Shown here: positions 26,922 to 35,483 of the stretch, one piece after another
Numbering within the stretch: the first letter of the stretch is position 1
Layout: each line of letters begins with the position of its first letter
Translations under genes and position numbers: made by a program
Assembly: GCA_964549615.1 (NCBI GenBank)
Contig: CAZJVP010000088.1
Coordinates: 1-64,000 of the forward strand
Source: CAYVLA01 sp964549615 [NCBI: uncultured Thermococci archaeon]
Lineage (GTDB): Archaea > CAYQAE01 > CAYVLA01
Reading direction: 5' to 3'
Length of the DNA stretch: 64,000 nucleotides
Notes under the pieces: model-generated
Seen by the model: only the letters and a program-made list of their open reading frames with translations
Told to the model about the DNA's origin: nothing
The model's database searches: none

Positions 26922-27062
26922 CGCTGGGGAGGGGATTTGAACCCCTGATGCCTTGCGGCAACTGACTAGCCGCTCCAATCCGGATTAGCAGGCCTGCGCT
27001 CCAGATCCATCAGCGCCCTAACCAGATTGCCCGTGGATTGCTCCACCCTAGGCGACCCCAGC
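26922..27062 (-). tRNA. Type II tRNA, probably tRNA-Ser (GCU), interrupted by two inserts
   Basis: Minus-strand ends pair as a seven-base acceptor stem, GCTGGGG (27062-27056) with CCCCAGC (26929-26923), and the discriminator is G, as in archaeal tRNA-Ser. The T arm AGGGG-TTCAAAT-CCCCT is perfect. A TGCC-GCAA-GGCA hairpin is the long variable arm of Ser/Leu tRNAs. The D arm becomes normal (GCCTAG TCTGGTTA GGGC) only after removal of a 21-nt intron at 27027-27047. About 35 further bases must go from the anticodon region to leave about 85 nt. An outer stem CTGAT/GTCAG encloses an inner stem ATCTGGA/TCCGGAT around CTGCTAA, which looks like a Ser GCU loop. I could not place the second pair of splice sites, so the anticodon is tentative. 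Confidence 0.75.
27027..27047 (-). other. D-loop tRNA intron with perfect bulge-helix-bulge
   Basis: On the minus strand: GCCT, bulge AGG, stem GTGGA, loop GCAA, stem TCCAC, then GGGC pairing with GCCT, bulge AAT. This is exactly the 3-nt bulge / 4-bp helix / 3-nt bulge recognised by the archaeal splicing endonuclease. Cutting AG|G and AA|T releases 21 nt and joins GCCTAG to TCTGG, restoring a canonical D loop with its GG pair. Confidence 0.75.
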
Positions 27063-27085
27063 TTGTCTCGCACCTCGCCCGGGGT

Positions 27086-27099
27086 CGAAATAAATCTTT
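27086..27099 (-). promoter_or_regulatory. TATA box of the tRNA gene
   Basis: The minus strand reads AAAGATTTATTTCG, centred about 30 nt upstream of the tRNA 5' end at 27062, the usual distance for a tRNA promoter in archaea. Confidence 0.5.
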
Positions 27100-27133
27100 C
27101 CGAGTTGAAGCGTGGGTCGGTCGGATCGGTTCA

Positions 27134-27626
27134 TCACATCTCCGAGGGAAACAACAGCGTGTCCTCGAACCCTTTGGATCGAATGAAAGATCGCAGCTTG
27201 GCGTCGACGCTCAGCAGCTTCAACCCCCAAGCTCCTCGAGCTGGCGTAGAGCAAGTTGTCGATCATATCCTTGTGGCCGGCCGAGTATACCTGAAGAGCA
27301 TGCAGGTAGGCCTCAGACTGCTCCTCGGCAATGAGGTACACGCCCCCCTTCAGGATACTGTTCAGCCCCTGCCCAAACAATCCCAGGTCAAGCCGACCAT
27401 CGGCCGCGAATCTTGCCCCGGTCCAAAGTGCTTCCAGAATCGAGAAGCGAGAGCACCAGATCTCCGCTGGGTTGGCTTTCAGCTTCTCCAGTCCTCGTCT
27501 GACTTCATCGCCGGCGTCTATCCCCATCGAGGGCAAGATGAACGGGGTATCAAGGAGGACTCTCAGTGTGTCTTGTTTGCTCTTCAAGGCTGATTGCCTC
27601 GACTTCATCGGGGTTGATCTTGGCAA
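27134..27626 (-). pseudogene. PIN-domain toxin with a single-base frameshift
   Basis: The first frame gives VLLDTPFILPSMGI (PIN strand 1 with the Asp), FSILEALWTG (Glu) and HKDMIDNLLYASSRSLG (third acidic cluster). At a run of five G (27224-27228) the frame breaks. One G fewer continues as LKLLSVDAKLRSFIRSKG and ends FPSEM at 27134; that segment carries the last PIN Asp (SVDAKL). Without the shift the C-terminus is nonsense. This is either inactivation of the toxin or a homopolymer error. The antitoxin overlaps its 5' end; the start is probably the ATG or valine codon just before LLDTPF. Confidence 0.65.
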
Positions 27627-27801
27627 ACTTCCTTCCCTCCAGAGCCAGTTTCAACGGATCCCTGATGATCTCCATTTTGATGGTGTCGCCATCGACCGTG
27701 AGTTGCACCTTCTCGCCTTCCTCAAGTCCGAGCGCTCTGACTATGTTTCTCGGCAGATAGAGGGCGCTCTTCCTCCCGATTCTCACAGTTTCAGTTACCA
27801 T
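27550..27801 (-). CDS. AbrB-family antitoxin
   Basis: 83 residues from the ATG at 27801, which has AGGTGAG upstream; a GTG at 27810 is less likely. Residues 1-47 form the AbrB hairpin domain (VTETVRIGRKSALYLPRNIV, GLEEGEKVQLTVDGDTIKMEI). The rest (KLALEGRKFAKINPDEVEAI) is the toxin-binding tail. It overlaps the PIN gene, so the two form one module. Paired direct repeats upstream could be its operator. Confidence 0.75.
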   Translation of the reverse strand: MVTETVRIGRKSALYLPRNIVRALGLEEGEKVQLTVDGDTIKMEIIRDPLKLALEGRKFAKINPDEVEAISLEEQTRHTESPP

Positions 27802-27809
27802 GCAACTCA

Positions 27810-27856
27810 CCTGACAGAAGCGGTTAGTTCATTCTCATTAGTTTTTCCTGACAGAA
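27810..27856. repeat. Two direct repeats upstream of the antitoxin
   Basis: CCTGACAGAA occurs at 27810-27819 and again at 27847-27856, with similar flanks (AGCGG and AAGCG). A spacing of 37 bp is about 3.5 helical turns. The position just upstream of the antitoxin start suggests binding sites for its own product. Confidence 0.35.
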
Positions 27857-27943
27857 AGCGTCATACCAGAATTTCCACCGTTATTCAGGAGAACGGCTAA
27901 CCCTGAAGACACCGACCGTCAAGGGCCTTCGAGAAACCCAGGA

Positions 27944-29830
27944 TCAGTAGAACTCGAGCTCGACAAGCTCGCCCTGCTCGTCGTATACTCCTCTGAAGAG
28001 CGCAACCCTGCCGAACAGCTGCTCGCTGTACCGGCCCATCTCGCCCCGGATGATCTTCTGTAGCACGAGGACCGCCGTCTGCGTGCCCTCGCGCCCGAAG
28101 CCACCGACCGCAAGACGGCTGTAGCCGGCATCCACCGTGCTCTCCTCGCAGATGAGGGAAAGAAAGCCCCACTCCGACAGCGGCCCCGCCAACCTCGGGA
28201 TCAGGGTGAGCAACTCCTCTTGGGTTGCGTTCCTGAAGAACCCGGGAGCCAGGACCCTGGGGGCGGTGCGGTTGTCCAGAATCCGGAGCAGGCCCTTCTG
28301 CGCAACGTAGCCGCACAGGTAGTTCGAATCTGGGTCCCCGATCCCGATCAAGTTCCTTTGGTTGTAGGTGTACTGAACCGAGTAATAGGACCCAACCTTC
28401 GACGCGACGGTGGTGTGGTTGGTCAGGTTGACCTGCACGCCCATCTCCCAGAAGGCGTTCCGCGTCGCGTTTGACCAGTTGCCCATCTCTTCGGCGGTGT
28501 AGTTCGCCCACCCACCCTCCGATCCCACGGATATGAGGGTCCCATTGCCGAAGATCGCCGGCACGTTGTACAGGCTATATTGCCTGAGCGTCAGAGTTCG
28601 AAGCGTGCTGTACTTTTTCTCCTTTGGGGTGAAGTACTCGTACTGCAGGGCGACGTTCCTGCTGCCGTTCGCGGAGAACCTGATCTCCAGCTCCTCATCG
28701 ATCACTTCGCCCGCCCCGATGGTTGCGTGCGTTATGTTCCCGCCCACGATCTCCGCCTTGCCGCTCTGAAGCCGGAGCGTGAAATTGGTGGCGGGCGCCG
28801 TACCCTGGTTCCAGATCCTGATCGGCACTATGGCCGAGTAGTTGCCGTCCTCCCTGAGGGTCGCCGCGGGCTCCAGCAGAAGCTCGACGACCTTCACCTC
28901 CGGCTCCTCAACCCGCCGCGACACCCACCTTAGCATGTTCAGCAGGAGCTTGTTGTTGTCGAATCCGTCCAAGAACCGGCTGCTCCACAGGTTGTTGTCG
29001 CCGATGCACGCAACCTTCCCCTTGCCGTAGGTTGACACCGCCGCAACGACCTTTGCGCCAACCTCCTCATCCGGATCGAGCGCCTGGTCGCCGTCGACAT
29101 CGGACCAGGCATCCTCCGAGGTCCACGCGATGGGGGTCGCGTTGCCGGAAATCTTCAGCGAGCATCCGGAGTGGTAGCTTATGCTCTTTATCCCCTCGGT
29201 CACGTTGTGCTCGGCAAACCTGGTTATCATGGGCCAGTGTGGGTAGCGCGGATCCGCCAAGAAGGGTGAGGCAGGATCGCACACAAGGTCGGCCTGGAAC
29301 TCGATCCCGAACTTGGATGTGAGCTTGTTCACCGCGGTCCGCGCCCAGGGCTCAAACCTGCGGCTGCCGGACTGTCCCGCCACTATCAGGCCGTTGCCGG
29401 CCGCCACGTAGTCGGCGAACATATCAACGTCGTACTCAAAATCATCTGAGTCCCTAGGCGTTATGAGCAGGACGGTGACGAAGTCCGTTAGGTTGTCGGG
29501 GTGTACGGCACTGACCCCGGTATAAGGGCTTAATAGGTGGGCCGTGAAACCTATCGACCTGAAGGAGACGGCCGCGTGCCAGTAGTCGAAAAGGCTCAGC
29601 TGCTCTTCCAGGTGCGTCTCAACGAACACGGCCGTCGGACGTTCGACGGAGACCGTTGGCATGGATGATGCAGTAAGCAGCCCGACCAAGCAGATGGAGA
29701 CGAGCCATCTGCGAGCTGCGGCCAGCGCTCGTGCAAATGACGCCCTACTCCGCCTGCTTGATCGATATGACGTAGCTGTCCTCCTCCAGATTCCACGTCT
29801 TCTTCCTTGCCCTGCCCCCGAGGGGCTCAT
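27944..29830 (-). CDS. Large secreted protein with GATase1/ThuA-like N-terminal domain and CARDB-like repeat
   Basis: 628 residues. A hydrophobic segment at about 42-58 (WLVSICLVGLLTASSM) is the signal; the ATG at 29830 lies inside the IleRS gene, and no in-frame ATG or GTG lies closer. Residues 65-310 look GATase-like: FVTVLLITPRDSDD, DMFADYVAAGNGLIVAGQSG, and a late STYGKGKVACIGDNNLW strand with GKG as in the A family. Residues 315-420 resemble a CARDB/Ig-like domain (PIRIWNQGTAPATNFTLRL). The rest is unassigned. Many N-x-S/T sites fit a glycosylated exoprotein. There is no C-terminal anchor or LYR tail, so it is a more distant relative of the A family. Confidence 0.55.
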   Translation of the reverse strand: MSPSGAGQGRRRGIWRRTATSYRSSRRSRASFARALAAARRWLVSICLVGLLTASSMPTVSVERPTAVFVETHLEEQLSLFDYWHAAVSFRSIGFTAHLLSPYTGVSAVHPDNLTDFVTVLLITPRDSDDFEYDVDMFADYVAAGNGLIVAGQSGSRRFEPWARTAVNKLTSKFGIEFQADLVCDPASPFLADPRYPHWPMITRFAEHNVTEGIKSISYHSGCSLKISGNATPIAWTSEDAWSDVDGDQALDPDEEVGAKVVAAVSTYGKGKVACIGDNNLWSSRFLDGFDNNKLLLNMLRWVSRRVEEPEVKVVELLLEPAATLREDGNYSAIVPIRIWNQGTAPATNFTLRLQSGKAEIVGGNITHATIGAGEVIDEELEIRFSANGSRNVALQYEYFTPKEKKYSTLRTLTLRQYSLYNVPAIFGNGTLISVGSEGGWANYTAEEMGNWSNATRNAFWEMGVQVNLTNHTTVASKVGSYYSVQYTYNQRNLIGIGDPDSNYLCGYVAQKGLLRILDNRTAPRVLAPGFFRNATQEELLTLIPRLAGPLSEWGFLSLICEESTVDAGYSRLAVGGFGREGTQTAVLVLQKIIRGEMGRYSEQLFGRVALFRGVYDEQGELVELEFY

Positions 29831-32800
29831 CCAGCCTTACCCTCCTAGCTCGGGTCTCCGCCGCTATGTAGTCCAGCTTGTCCCTGACCTTCCCAAGCTT
29901 GTCGGCTGGCCCCCCGATGGAGACCTCGATGTAGTCGTTAACCTTGAGGTCCATCTCCTTCCTCATCTCCTGGATGCGCCTCACCAGCTCCTTGGCGAGG
30001 CCTTCGGCCACAAGCTCGTCGCTCATGGTGGCATCGACCACCACGACCCCCAGCGGGCACTCCGCCTCCGCGTGGTTGGGCGGGAGCTTCCTGACGAAGG
30101 AGACGTCCTCCCGATCTATCCTGAACTTCCTTCCATCAACGGCCAGCTCGTAGACCCCTTCCGCGTCAAGCCGAGCTTTGACATCGCCGGCCTTCGCCTC
30201 CGCCAGGCTCTTGGCGACGAGGTCAGCATCCGATCTGAACTTCCTTCCGAGGTTCGCCATCCGGGGCCTCACGGCCATGCCGAGCGCCTCCTCTGAAACC
30301 AGCTCGACGGACTTTGCGTTCACCTGTTCCGCGAAGATCCCGCCCAACGACCTGACGGCTTGGCAAACCTCCGGGTTCACGGACGACACGAGCACCCTAG
30401 CGACCGGATGCCTCAGCCTGACTCCCGCCTTCTGCCTTGCGGCGAGCGCACATTCAACCAGACCATGGATGGCCTCCATCCCACGCTCCAAGCCGGAGTC
30501 GATCAGACCTTCCTCAGCCTCGGGCCAATCCTCCAAGTGCACGCTCTCAAGCGGCGAGCCGTCCCTCATCATCCTCTGATAGATGATCTCGGTCAGATGG
30601 GGCACGATCGGCGCCATCAGGCGGAGAAGCCGGCCGATGGCGTAGTGAAGGGTGTAGTAACATGCCAGCTTGTCCGGGTCCTCGGCCTCTACCCATGTCC
30701 TCTCCCTCGCCAGCCTGACGTACCACCTGCTCAGCTCTTCCAGGATGAAGCGCTGCAGCCCCCTGGTGACGTGAAGGAAGTTCATCTCCTCCATGCCCTT
30801 GGTGACTTCCCGGACGAGGCTGTTGACCCTCGAGAGCAGCCACCTGTCCTCGGCCCGAAGGCTTGCCCTCACGTCCTCGATTGAGACCTTGCCGACGAAG
30901 CCGTCAAGCTCCATGTAGGTGGACGCAAAGACGCAGACGTTCCAGAACACGTTCAGCATCCTCTGCACGGTCGTGAGTTCTGCGAAGCTGAACCTTAAGT
31001 CCTCCCATGGCAGCGTGGCCCAGAGCAGGTAGTAACGGAACACGTCCGCGCCGTACTTCGCCACGACCTCGTCCGGCTCCACGACGTTGCCCAGCGACTT
31101 CGACATCTTCCTGCCCTCGGGATCGAGGGCAAACCCGTGCATGAGCACCTTCTTGTAGCAGGACTTACCGAAGGTGATGACGCTCGCAGCCTGCAAGGAG
31201 TAGAACCACTTCCCGACCTGGTCGGAGCCCTCTATGATCAGGTCGGCCGGCCAGATCGAAAGGGCCTTCGGGTCGGACGGATAGCCGAGCGAGCTCCAGG
31301 ACGCTATGCCCGAGTCGAACCAGACATCCACTATGTCCGGAACCCGGCTCATCGTCCCGCCGCATTTGCACTTCAGCTTGATCTCGTCGACGTTCGGCCT
31401 GTGGGGATCGAAATCGTCGGGATCGATCTTGGTCGTGGCCAGACTTGCCAGCTCGTCGAAGGATCCGACGACGGTCATGTTCCGGCAGCTCGGACAGGTC
31501 CAGATCGGCATCGGTATGCCCCAGTACCTGTTTCGGGAGAGACACCAATCCCCCACGTACTGGACGCCGTTCTCGTACCTCTCGGAGATCCAGGCCGGGA
31601 CCCAGGTGACCTTTGCGTTCTCCTCGATGACCTTGGACTTGATCTTGCTGATCTCAAGGAACCACTGCTCCCTGGCCATGAAGATGAGCGGGGTCTGGCA
31701 TCTCCAGCAGTGCGGATAGCTGTGGAGAATCGTCTCGTAGTGGACGTAGTAGCCGTTGCGCTTCAGATCCTCGACCACGACGGGATCTGCATCCTTGACG
31801 TACATGCCCCTGTATTTCCCACCGTCCTCAGTGAACCTCCCGCTTGCGTCAAGAGGGGAGAAGATGGGGGCCCCCACCGCCCTCCCGACCTCGAAGTCCT
31901 CCTCGCCGTGCCCAGGGGCCGTGTGGACGCAGCCCGTGCCTTCCTCCAGCGTGACGTACTGTGCGGCAACGACCCGGTGGAACTCGTTCGCCCACTCCCT
32001 CTGCTTCGGCACCTGCTCGATGAGCGGATGGATGTACCTGAGGCCCTCGAGCTCTGAGCCGGCCACGGTCTCGATGATACTGTAGTCCTTGATCCCGACC
32101 TTCCGCATGACGGTTTCGACCAGCGCCTCCGCCAAGATCCAGATCTCTCCTCCCACCCTGACGCGCGCGTAGGTGAACTCCGGCTTGACCATGACCAGCA
32201 TGTTTGAGGGCAGCGTCCACGGCGTCGTGGTCCAGACAAGAATGTACTCGTCCTTGCGATCCTTAAGCTTGAACTTCAGGTATATGGATGGGTCTTCCCT
32301 TACCTCGTACTCACCGCGAACCTCGTGCTCCGCCAGCGCTGTCTCGCACCGGGGACACCAGTGAACGACCCTGAGGTCTTTGACCAAGAGGCCGGCCTCG
32401 TGGGCCTTCTTGAGGGAGTGCCACCCGGCCTCCATGTATCGGGGCATGAAGGTTATGTAGGGGTCGTCCCAGTCCATCCACACCCCGAGGCGCTTGAACT
32501 GCCTCGTCATGGTCTCCAGGTGGCGCTTGGCGTAACTGCGGCAGGCCTCTACGAAGTTGCGCACGCCAATTACGTTCTCGATGTCCTTCTTCGATTTCAG
32601 CTTGAGCTCCTTCTCAACCCGGACCTCTATGGGCAGGCCGTGCGAGTCCCACCCAGGCTGCCTGCGGACGTTCTTGCCCCGCATCGAGAGGTAGCGCAGG
32701 ACGGTGTCCTTCACGATCTTGTTCCAGGCGGTTCCGATGTGAATGGTCCCGCTGCAGTACGGCGGGCCGTCCAAGAAGTAGTAGACGGGCCGCTGGCGGT

Positions 32801-32906
32801 TCTTCTCCTTCGACTTTCCATAGATGTCGTGCTCGGCCCACCACGACTGTATCTTTTCCTCAAAGGCCGGTAGGTCGAGCTTTTTCGGCAATGCTTTCAC
32901 GGACAT
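29745..32906 (-). CDS. ileS: Isoleucyl-tRNA synthetase
   Basis: 1053 residues, the normal length for archaeal IleRS. The class I catalytic site is complete: SGTIHIGTAWNKI holds the HIGH motif (HIGT) near residue 56 and GRKMSKSLGNVV the KMSKS motif near 610. Between them the CP1 editing insertion carries the WTTTPWTLPSNM and TGCVHTAPGHGEEDFEVG blocks that hydrolyse mischarged Val-tRNA. The anticodon-binding and C-terminal domains follow. It charges tRNA-Ile in the cytoplasm. The ATG at 32906 begins MSVKALPKKLDLPAFEEKI, typical for the family. It is divergent from the cytidylate kinase gene, with about 180 nt between starts. Confidence 0.97.
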   Translation of the reverse strand: MSVKALPKKLDLPAFEEKIQSWWAEHDIYGKSKEKNRQRPVYYFLDGPPYCSGTIHIGTAWNKIVKDTVLRYLSMRGKNVRRQPGWDSHGLPIEVRVEKELKLKSKKDIENVIGVRNFVEACRSYAKRHLETMTRQFKRLGVWMDWDDPYITFMPRYMEAGWHSLKKAHEAGLLVKDLRVVHWCPRCETALAEHEVRGEYEVREDPSIYLKFKLKDRKDEYILVWTTTPWTLPSNMLVMVKPEFTYARVRVGGEIWILAEALVETVMRKVGIKDYSIIETVAGSELEGLRYIHPLIEQVPKQREWANEFHRVVAAQYVTLEEGTGCVHTAPGHGEEDFEVGRAVGAPIFSPLDASGRFTEDGGKYRGMYVKDADPVVVEDLKRNGYYVHYETILHSYPHCWRCQTPLIFMAREQWFLEISKIKSKVIEENAKVTWVPAWISERYENGVQYVGDWCLSRNRYWGIPMPIWTCPSCRNMTVVGSFDELASLATTKIDPDDFDPHRPNVDEIKLKCKCGGTMSRVPDIVDVWFDSGIASWSSLGYPSDPKALSIWPADLIIEGSDQVGKWFYSLQAASVITFGKSCYKKVLMHGFALDPEGRKMSKSLGNVVEPDEVVAKYGADVFRYYLLWATLPWEDLRFSFAELTTVQRMLNVFWNVCVFASTYMELDGFVGKVSIEDVRASLRAEDRWLLSRVNSLVREVTKGMEEMNFLHVTRGLQRFILEELSRWYVRLARERTWVEAEDPDKLACYYTLHYAIGRLLRLMAPIVPHLTEIIYQRMMRDGSPLESVHLEDWPEAEEGLIDSGLERGMEAIHGLVECALAARQKAGVRLRHPVARVLVSSVNPEVCQAVRSLGGIFAEQVNAKSVELVSEEALGMAVRPRMANLGRKFRSDADLVAKSLAEAKAGDVKARLDAEGVYELAVDGRKFRIDREDVSFVRKLPPNHAEAECPLGVVVVDATMSDELVAEGLAKELVRRIQEMRKEMDLKVNDYIEVSIGGPADKLGKVRDKLDYIAAETRARRVRLDEPLGGRARKKTWNLEEDSYVISIKQAE

Positions 32907-33042
32907 ACCAACGCCCGGCCGGAACAGCCATCCTCGGCGGAAGCGTTAGTTAAGTGTTTCTCGCTGGCCGAAATGAGCCGCACCACCGGACGGCGAAGCG
33001 GAGGAAAGGATACAGGCCGCGCGTTCACCGGCGCGCGCGAAA

Positions 33043-33057
33043 GCCTATTTAACTTTC
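33043..33057 (+). promoter_or_regulatory. TATA box of the cytidylate kinase gene
   Basis: AGCCTATTTAACTTT is centred about 26 nt upstream of 33076, shortly before a GGAGAT Shine-Dalgarno and the ATG at 33085. Confidence 0.5.
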
Positions 33058-33084
33058 CCCGATCAGCGGACATTGGAGATCGGC

Positions 33085-33615
33085 ATGAAGGTCCTCTTGT
33101 CCGGGCTTCTCGGAGCTGGGTGTACCGAGGTCGCCCAAATTCTCGCAAAGCAGAAGAACGCCAAGGTTGTTAACAGCGTCGAGGCGATAAAGGACATCAT
33201 AGGCGAGAGGGGGCAGTCCTTCCAGCTCTTCGAGAGGGAGAGCCGCTCCGGCGAGTTCGACCTTGACGCGCTCCTACGCAACAAGGCTCTGGAGTACTTA
33301 GAAGAGTTCGACAACCTGATCATCGAGGGGCGGCTCGCCCTGCTGGTCTTGGACCGAACCTTTGATCTGAAGGCTTTCCTGACCGCGACCCTGGAGGACA
33401 GGATAGCCCACGTCGCATCGCGCCGGAACATCGCCAAGGAGCAGGCTGCCAAGATCGTCCATCACAGCGACAGGGAGCGCGAGCGAGTGGTCGAGAAGCT
33501 CTACGACCAGCCGCTTGATCTCTGCCGCTTCGATGTTGTGCTCAACACTTCCACCTACGGATTCGATCGCGCCGCCCGCACCCTGGCAGAGTTCCTTGAG
33601 ATAGCCAAGCACTGA
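33085..33615 (+). CDS. cmk: Archaeal-type cytidylate kinase
   Basis: 176 residues from the ATG at 33085, chosen over the TTG at 33073 because the GGAGAT Shine-Dalgarno lies between them. It has a P-loop, VLLSGLLGAGCTEVAQ, that lacks the usual Lys, as archaeal CMP kinases do (typically GPPGSGTTT). It also has NLIIEGRLALL (the EGR substrate motif), ATLEDRIAHVASRR and FDVVLNTS near the end, all as in archaeal Cmk. It phosphorylates CMP/dCMP with ATP. In archaea the gene often sits with translation genes, which fits the IleRS neighbour. Another small NMP kinase is possible. Confidence 0.75.
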   Translation: MKVLLSGLLGAGCTEVAQILAKQKNAKVVNSVEAIKDIIGERGQSFQLFERESRSGEFDLDALLRNKALEYLEEFDNLIIEGRLALLVLDRTFDLKAFLTATLEDRIAHVASRRNIAKEQAAKIVHHSDRERERVVEKLYDQPLDLCRFDVVLNTSTYGFDRAARTLAEFLEIAKH

Positions 33616-33710
33616 GTCCGGGCGACATCCATATTCTGCAAAACTGCTTCACCAAGCTCCGAGGCCTCGGCTCTAGGGTCCCTTGCGGCGGCGCAAGCTC
33701 TGCGCCGGCA

Positions 33711-33720
33711 ACATTTAAGA
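33711..33720 (+). promoter_or_regulatory. TATA box of gatA
   Basis: CATTTAAGAT is centred near 33716, predicting transcription start near 33742 and a short leader to the TTG at 33758. Confidence 0.4.
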
Positions 33721-33757
33721 TGATCGCGAGGCGCCGCATGAGAGCCCTGGTGTTTCA

Positions 33758-35212
33758 TTGGAGCCCGCCAAGCTCACCGCCTGCAAGGCCCTGATCGCCA
33801 TCAGGTCCGGGCACCTCTCCTCATCCGAGCTGACCGCCTCCGTCTTCCGCAGGATTCGCCGCGTTGAGAAGAAGGTTCACTCCTACATAACCCTGGACGA
33901 GGAGCGAGCCATGAAGAGGGCGGAGGAGATCGATGAGAGGCTCCAGAAGAAGGAAGACGTGGGGCGGCTGGCGGGCCTGCCGGTAGCGGTGAAGGACAGC
34001 ATAGTAACGAAGGGGCTGCGCACCACCTGCGGCAGCAAGATGCTCCACAACTTCATACCGCCCTACTCGGCGACGGCGGTGGAAAAGATTCTCGCCGAGG
34101 GTGCAGTGATCATCGGGAAGACCAACTGTGATGAGTTCTGCATGGGCACGACCACTGAGACCAGCCACTTCGGGCCCACCTACAACCCCTGGGACCTGGA
34201 AAGGGTGCCGGGTGGATCGTCGGGCGGAAGCGCGGCCTCCGTGGCAGCGGATGAGACGACCCTGGCGCTCGGCACCGACACCGGAGGCTCCATCCGCTGT
34301 CCGGCCGCCTTCTGCGGGGTGGTGGGCCTTAAGCCCACCTACGGACGGGTCAGCCGTTACGGCCTGATCGCCTACGCAAGCAGCCTCGACCAGATAGGGA
34401 CCCTCACCAAGGACGTAGCGGACTCCGCACTGCTGCTCTCGACGCTGGCCGGCAAGGACCCGATGGACTCCACGTCCGTGGACCGCCCTCCAGAGGACTA
34501 CCTGCTTTCCGTGGGAAGAAGCGTGGAGGGCGAAAGATTCGCCGTTCCGGACGAGTTCCTAGCCGAGGGCGTGCACGAGGACGCGGTGAAGGCAACCTGG
34601 AGGGTCGCAGACGCCCTCGAGGCGCTTGGAGCGGAGAGGCGGGAGATCCACCTTCCGTCCCTTGAGTACTCACTTGCCACGTACTACATCATAGCGATGT
34701 GCGAGGCGAGCTCCAACCTGGCCAGGTACGATGGCGTGCGCTACGGCTTCTCCATACCGTCGAAGGCGGACTGGATCACGGCCTTCTCGGAGGTGAGGGG
34801 TGCTGGCTTCGGCCCGGAGGTCCGCAGAAGGATCATCCTAGGCACGTACGCCCTCTCAGCCGGCTACTACAACGCTTACTACATGAAGGCTTTGAAGATA
34901 CGCACCGTCCTCATGAGGGAATTCCAGAAAGGTTTCGAGCAGGTCGATCTGCTCGTCACCCCCACCATGCCAGGCCCCGCCTTCAGGATAGGGGAGATGG
35001 CCGACCCGCTTACGATGTACCTTCAAGACATCGATACCGTGCCCGTGAACCTCATCGGCGCCCCGGCCATATCGTATCCAGCCGGGCTCACCGGCGGCCT
35101 GCCCCTTGGGGTCCAGATCATCGGCAGACACTTCGAGGAGGACAGGCTCATACGCGTGGCCAGCGCACTTGAGGCCCGGCTGCCTCACAGGCGGCGACCG
35201 CGCCTGCTGTAG
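33758..35212 (+). CDS. gatA: Glutamyl-tRNA(Gln)/aspartyl-tRNA(Asn) amidotransferase subunit A
   Basis: 484 residues, typical GatA length. The amidase-signature triad is visible: Lys in PVAVKDSI (about 76), the cis-Ser and nucleophile Ser in GGSSGGSAA (about 150-158) and ALGTDTGGSIRCPAAFCG (about 170-187), then GLKPTYGRVSRYGLIAYA. The subunit releases ammonia from glutamine for the GatB subunit, which amidates Glu-tRNA(Gln) or Asp-tRNA(Asn). GatB and GatC are not in the window. The TTG start at 33758 gives the canonical N-terminus and follows a TATA box. Confidence 0.95.
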   Translation: MEPAKLTACKALIAIRSGHLSSSELTASVFRRIRRVEKKVHSYITLDEERAMKRAEEIDERLQKKEDVGRLAGLPVAVKDSIVTKGLRTTCGSKMLHNFIPPYSATAVEKILAEGAVIIGKTNCDEFCMGTTTETSHFGPTYNPWDLERVPGGSSGGSAASVAADETTLALGTDTGGSIRCPAAFCGVVGLKPTYGRVSRYGLIAYASSLDQIGTLTKDVADSALLLSTLAGKDPMDSTSVDRPPEDYLLSVGRSVEGERFAVPDEFLAEGVHEDAVKATWRVADALEALGAERREIHLPSLEYSLATYYIIAMCEASSNLARYDGVRYGFSIPSKADWITAFSEVRGAGFGPEVRRRIILGTYALSAGYYNAYYMKALKIRTVLMREFQKGFEQVDLLVTPTMPGPAFRIGEMADPLTMYLQDIDTVPVNLIGAPAISYPAGLTGGLPLGVQIIGRHFEEDRLIRVASALEARLPHRRRPRLL

Positions 35213-35252
35213 CCATTTTTCAAAGGCCCCGAAAACGAGGTGAGGACCGGAC

Positions 35253-35480
35253 TTGGCCCTCAACTGGGTTAGGATCGCATGGACCCTTGCATTCGCGGTG
35301 TTGGGACTTCTCGCCTTCTTCGTCTACATCGATTACTCAAATCAGGCCCGCCAGCGAGAGGCCGAGATCGAAGCTGCCCTTGGAATGAAAGCCGGGCCAG
35401 GCGCGGGCAAGCCGACGGCGAAGGCGGCGACGACCCGCCCGCTGCCCCGCAGAAGCCGGAAGTACCGGATGAAGAGATGA
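35253..35480 (+). CDS. Small single-pass membrane protein
   Basis: 75 residues: TTG start preceded by GAGGTGAGG, one membrane helix (about 6-26, VRIAWTLAFAVLGLLAFFVYI), then a short helical and strongly basic, Ala/Pro-rich tail (PLPRRSRKYRMKR). It follows gatA by 40 nt on the same strand. I recognise no family. Confidence 0.5.
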   Translation: MALNWVRIAWTLAFAVLGLLAFFVYIDYSNQARQREAEIEAALGMKAGPGAGKPTAKAATTRPLPRRSRKYRMKR

Positions 35481-35483
35481 AGG

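Noticed and set aside
31137-32057. A 306-residue plus-strand frame opposite ileS
   Set aside because: IleRS on the other strand is certain, and the shadow has no domain features.
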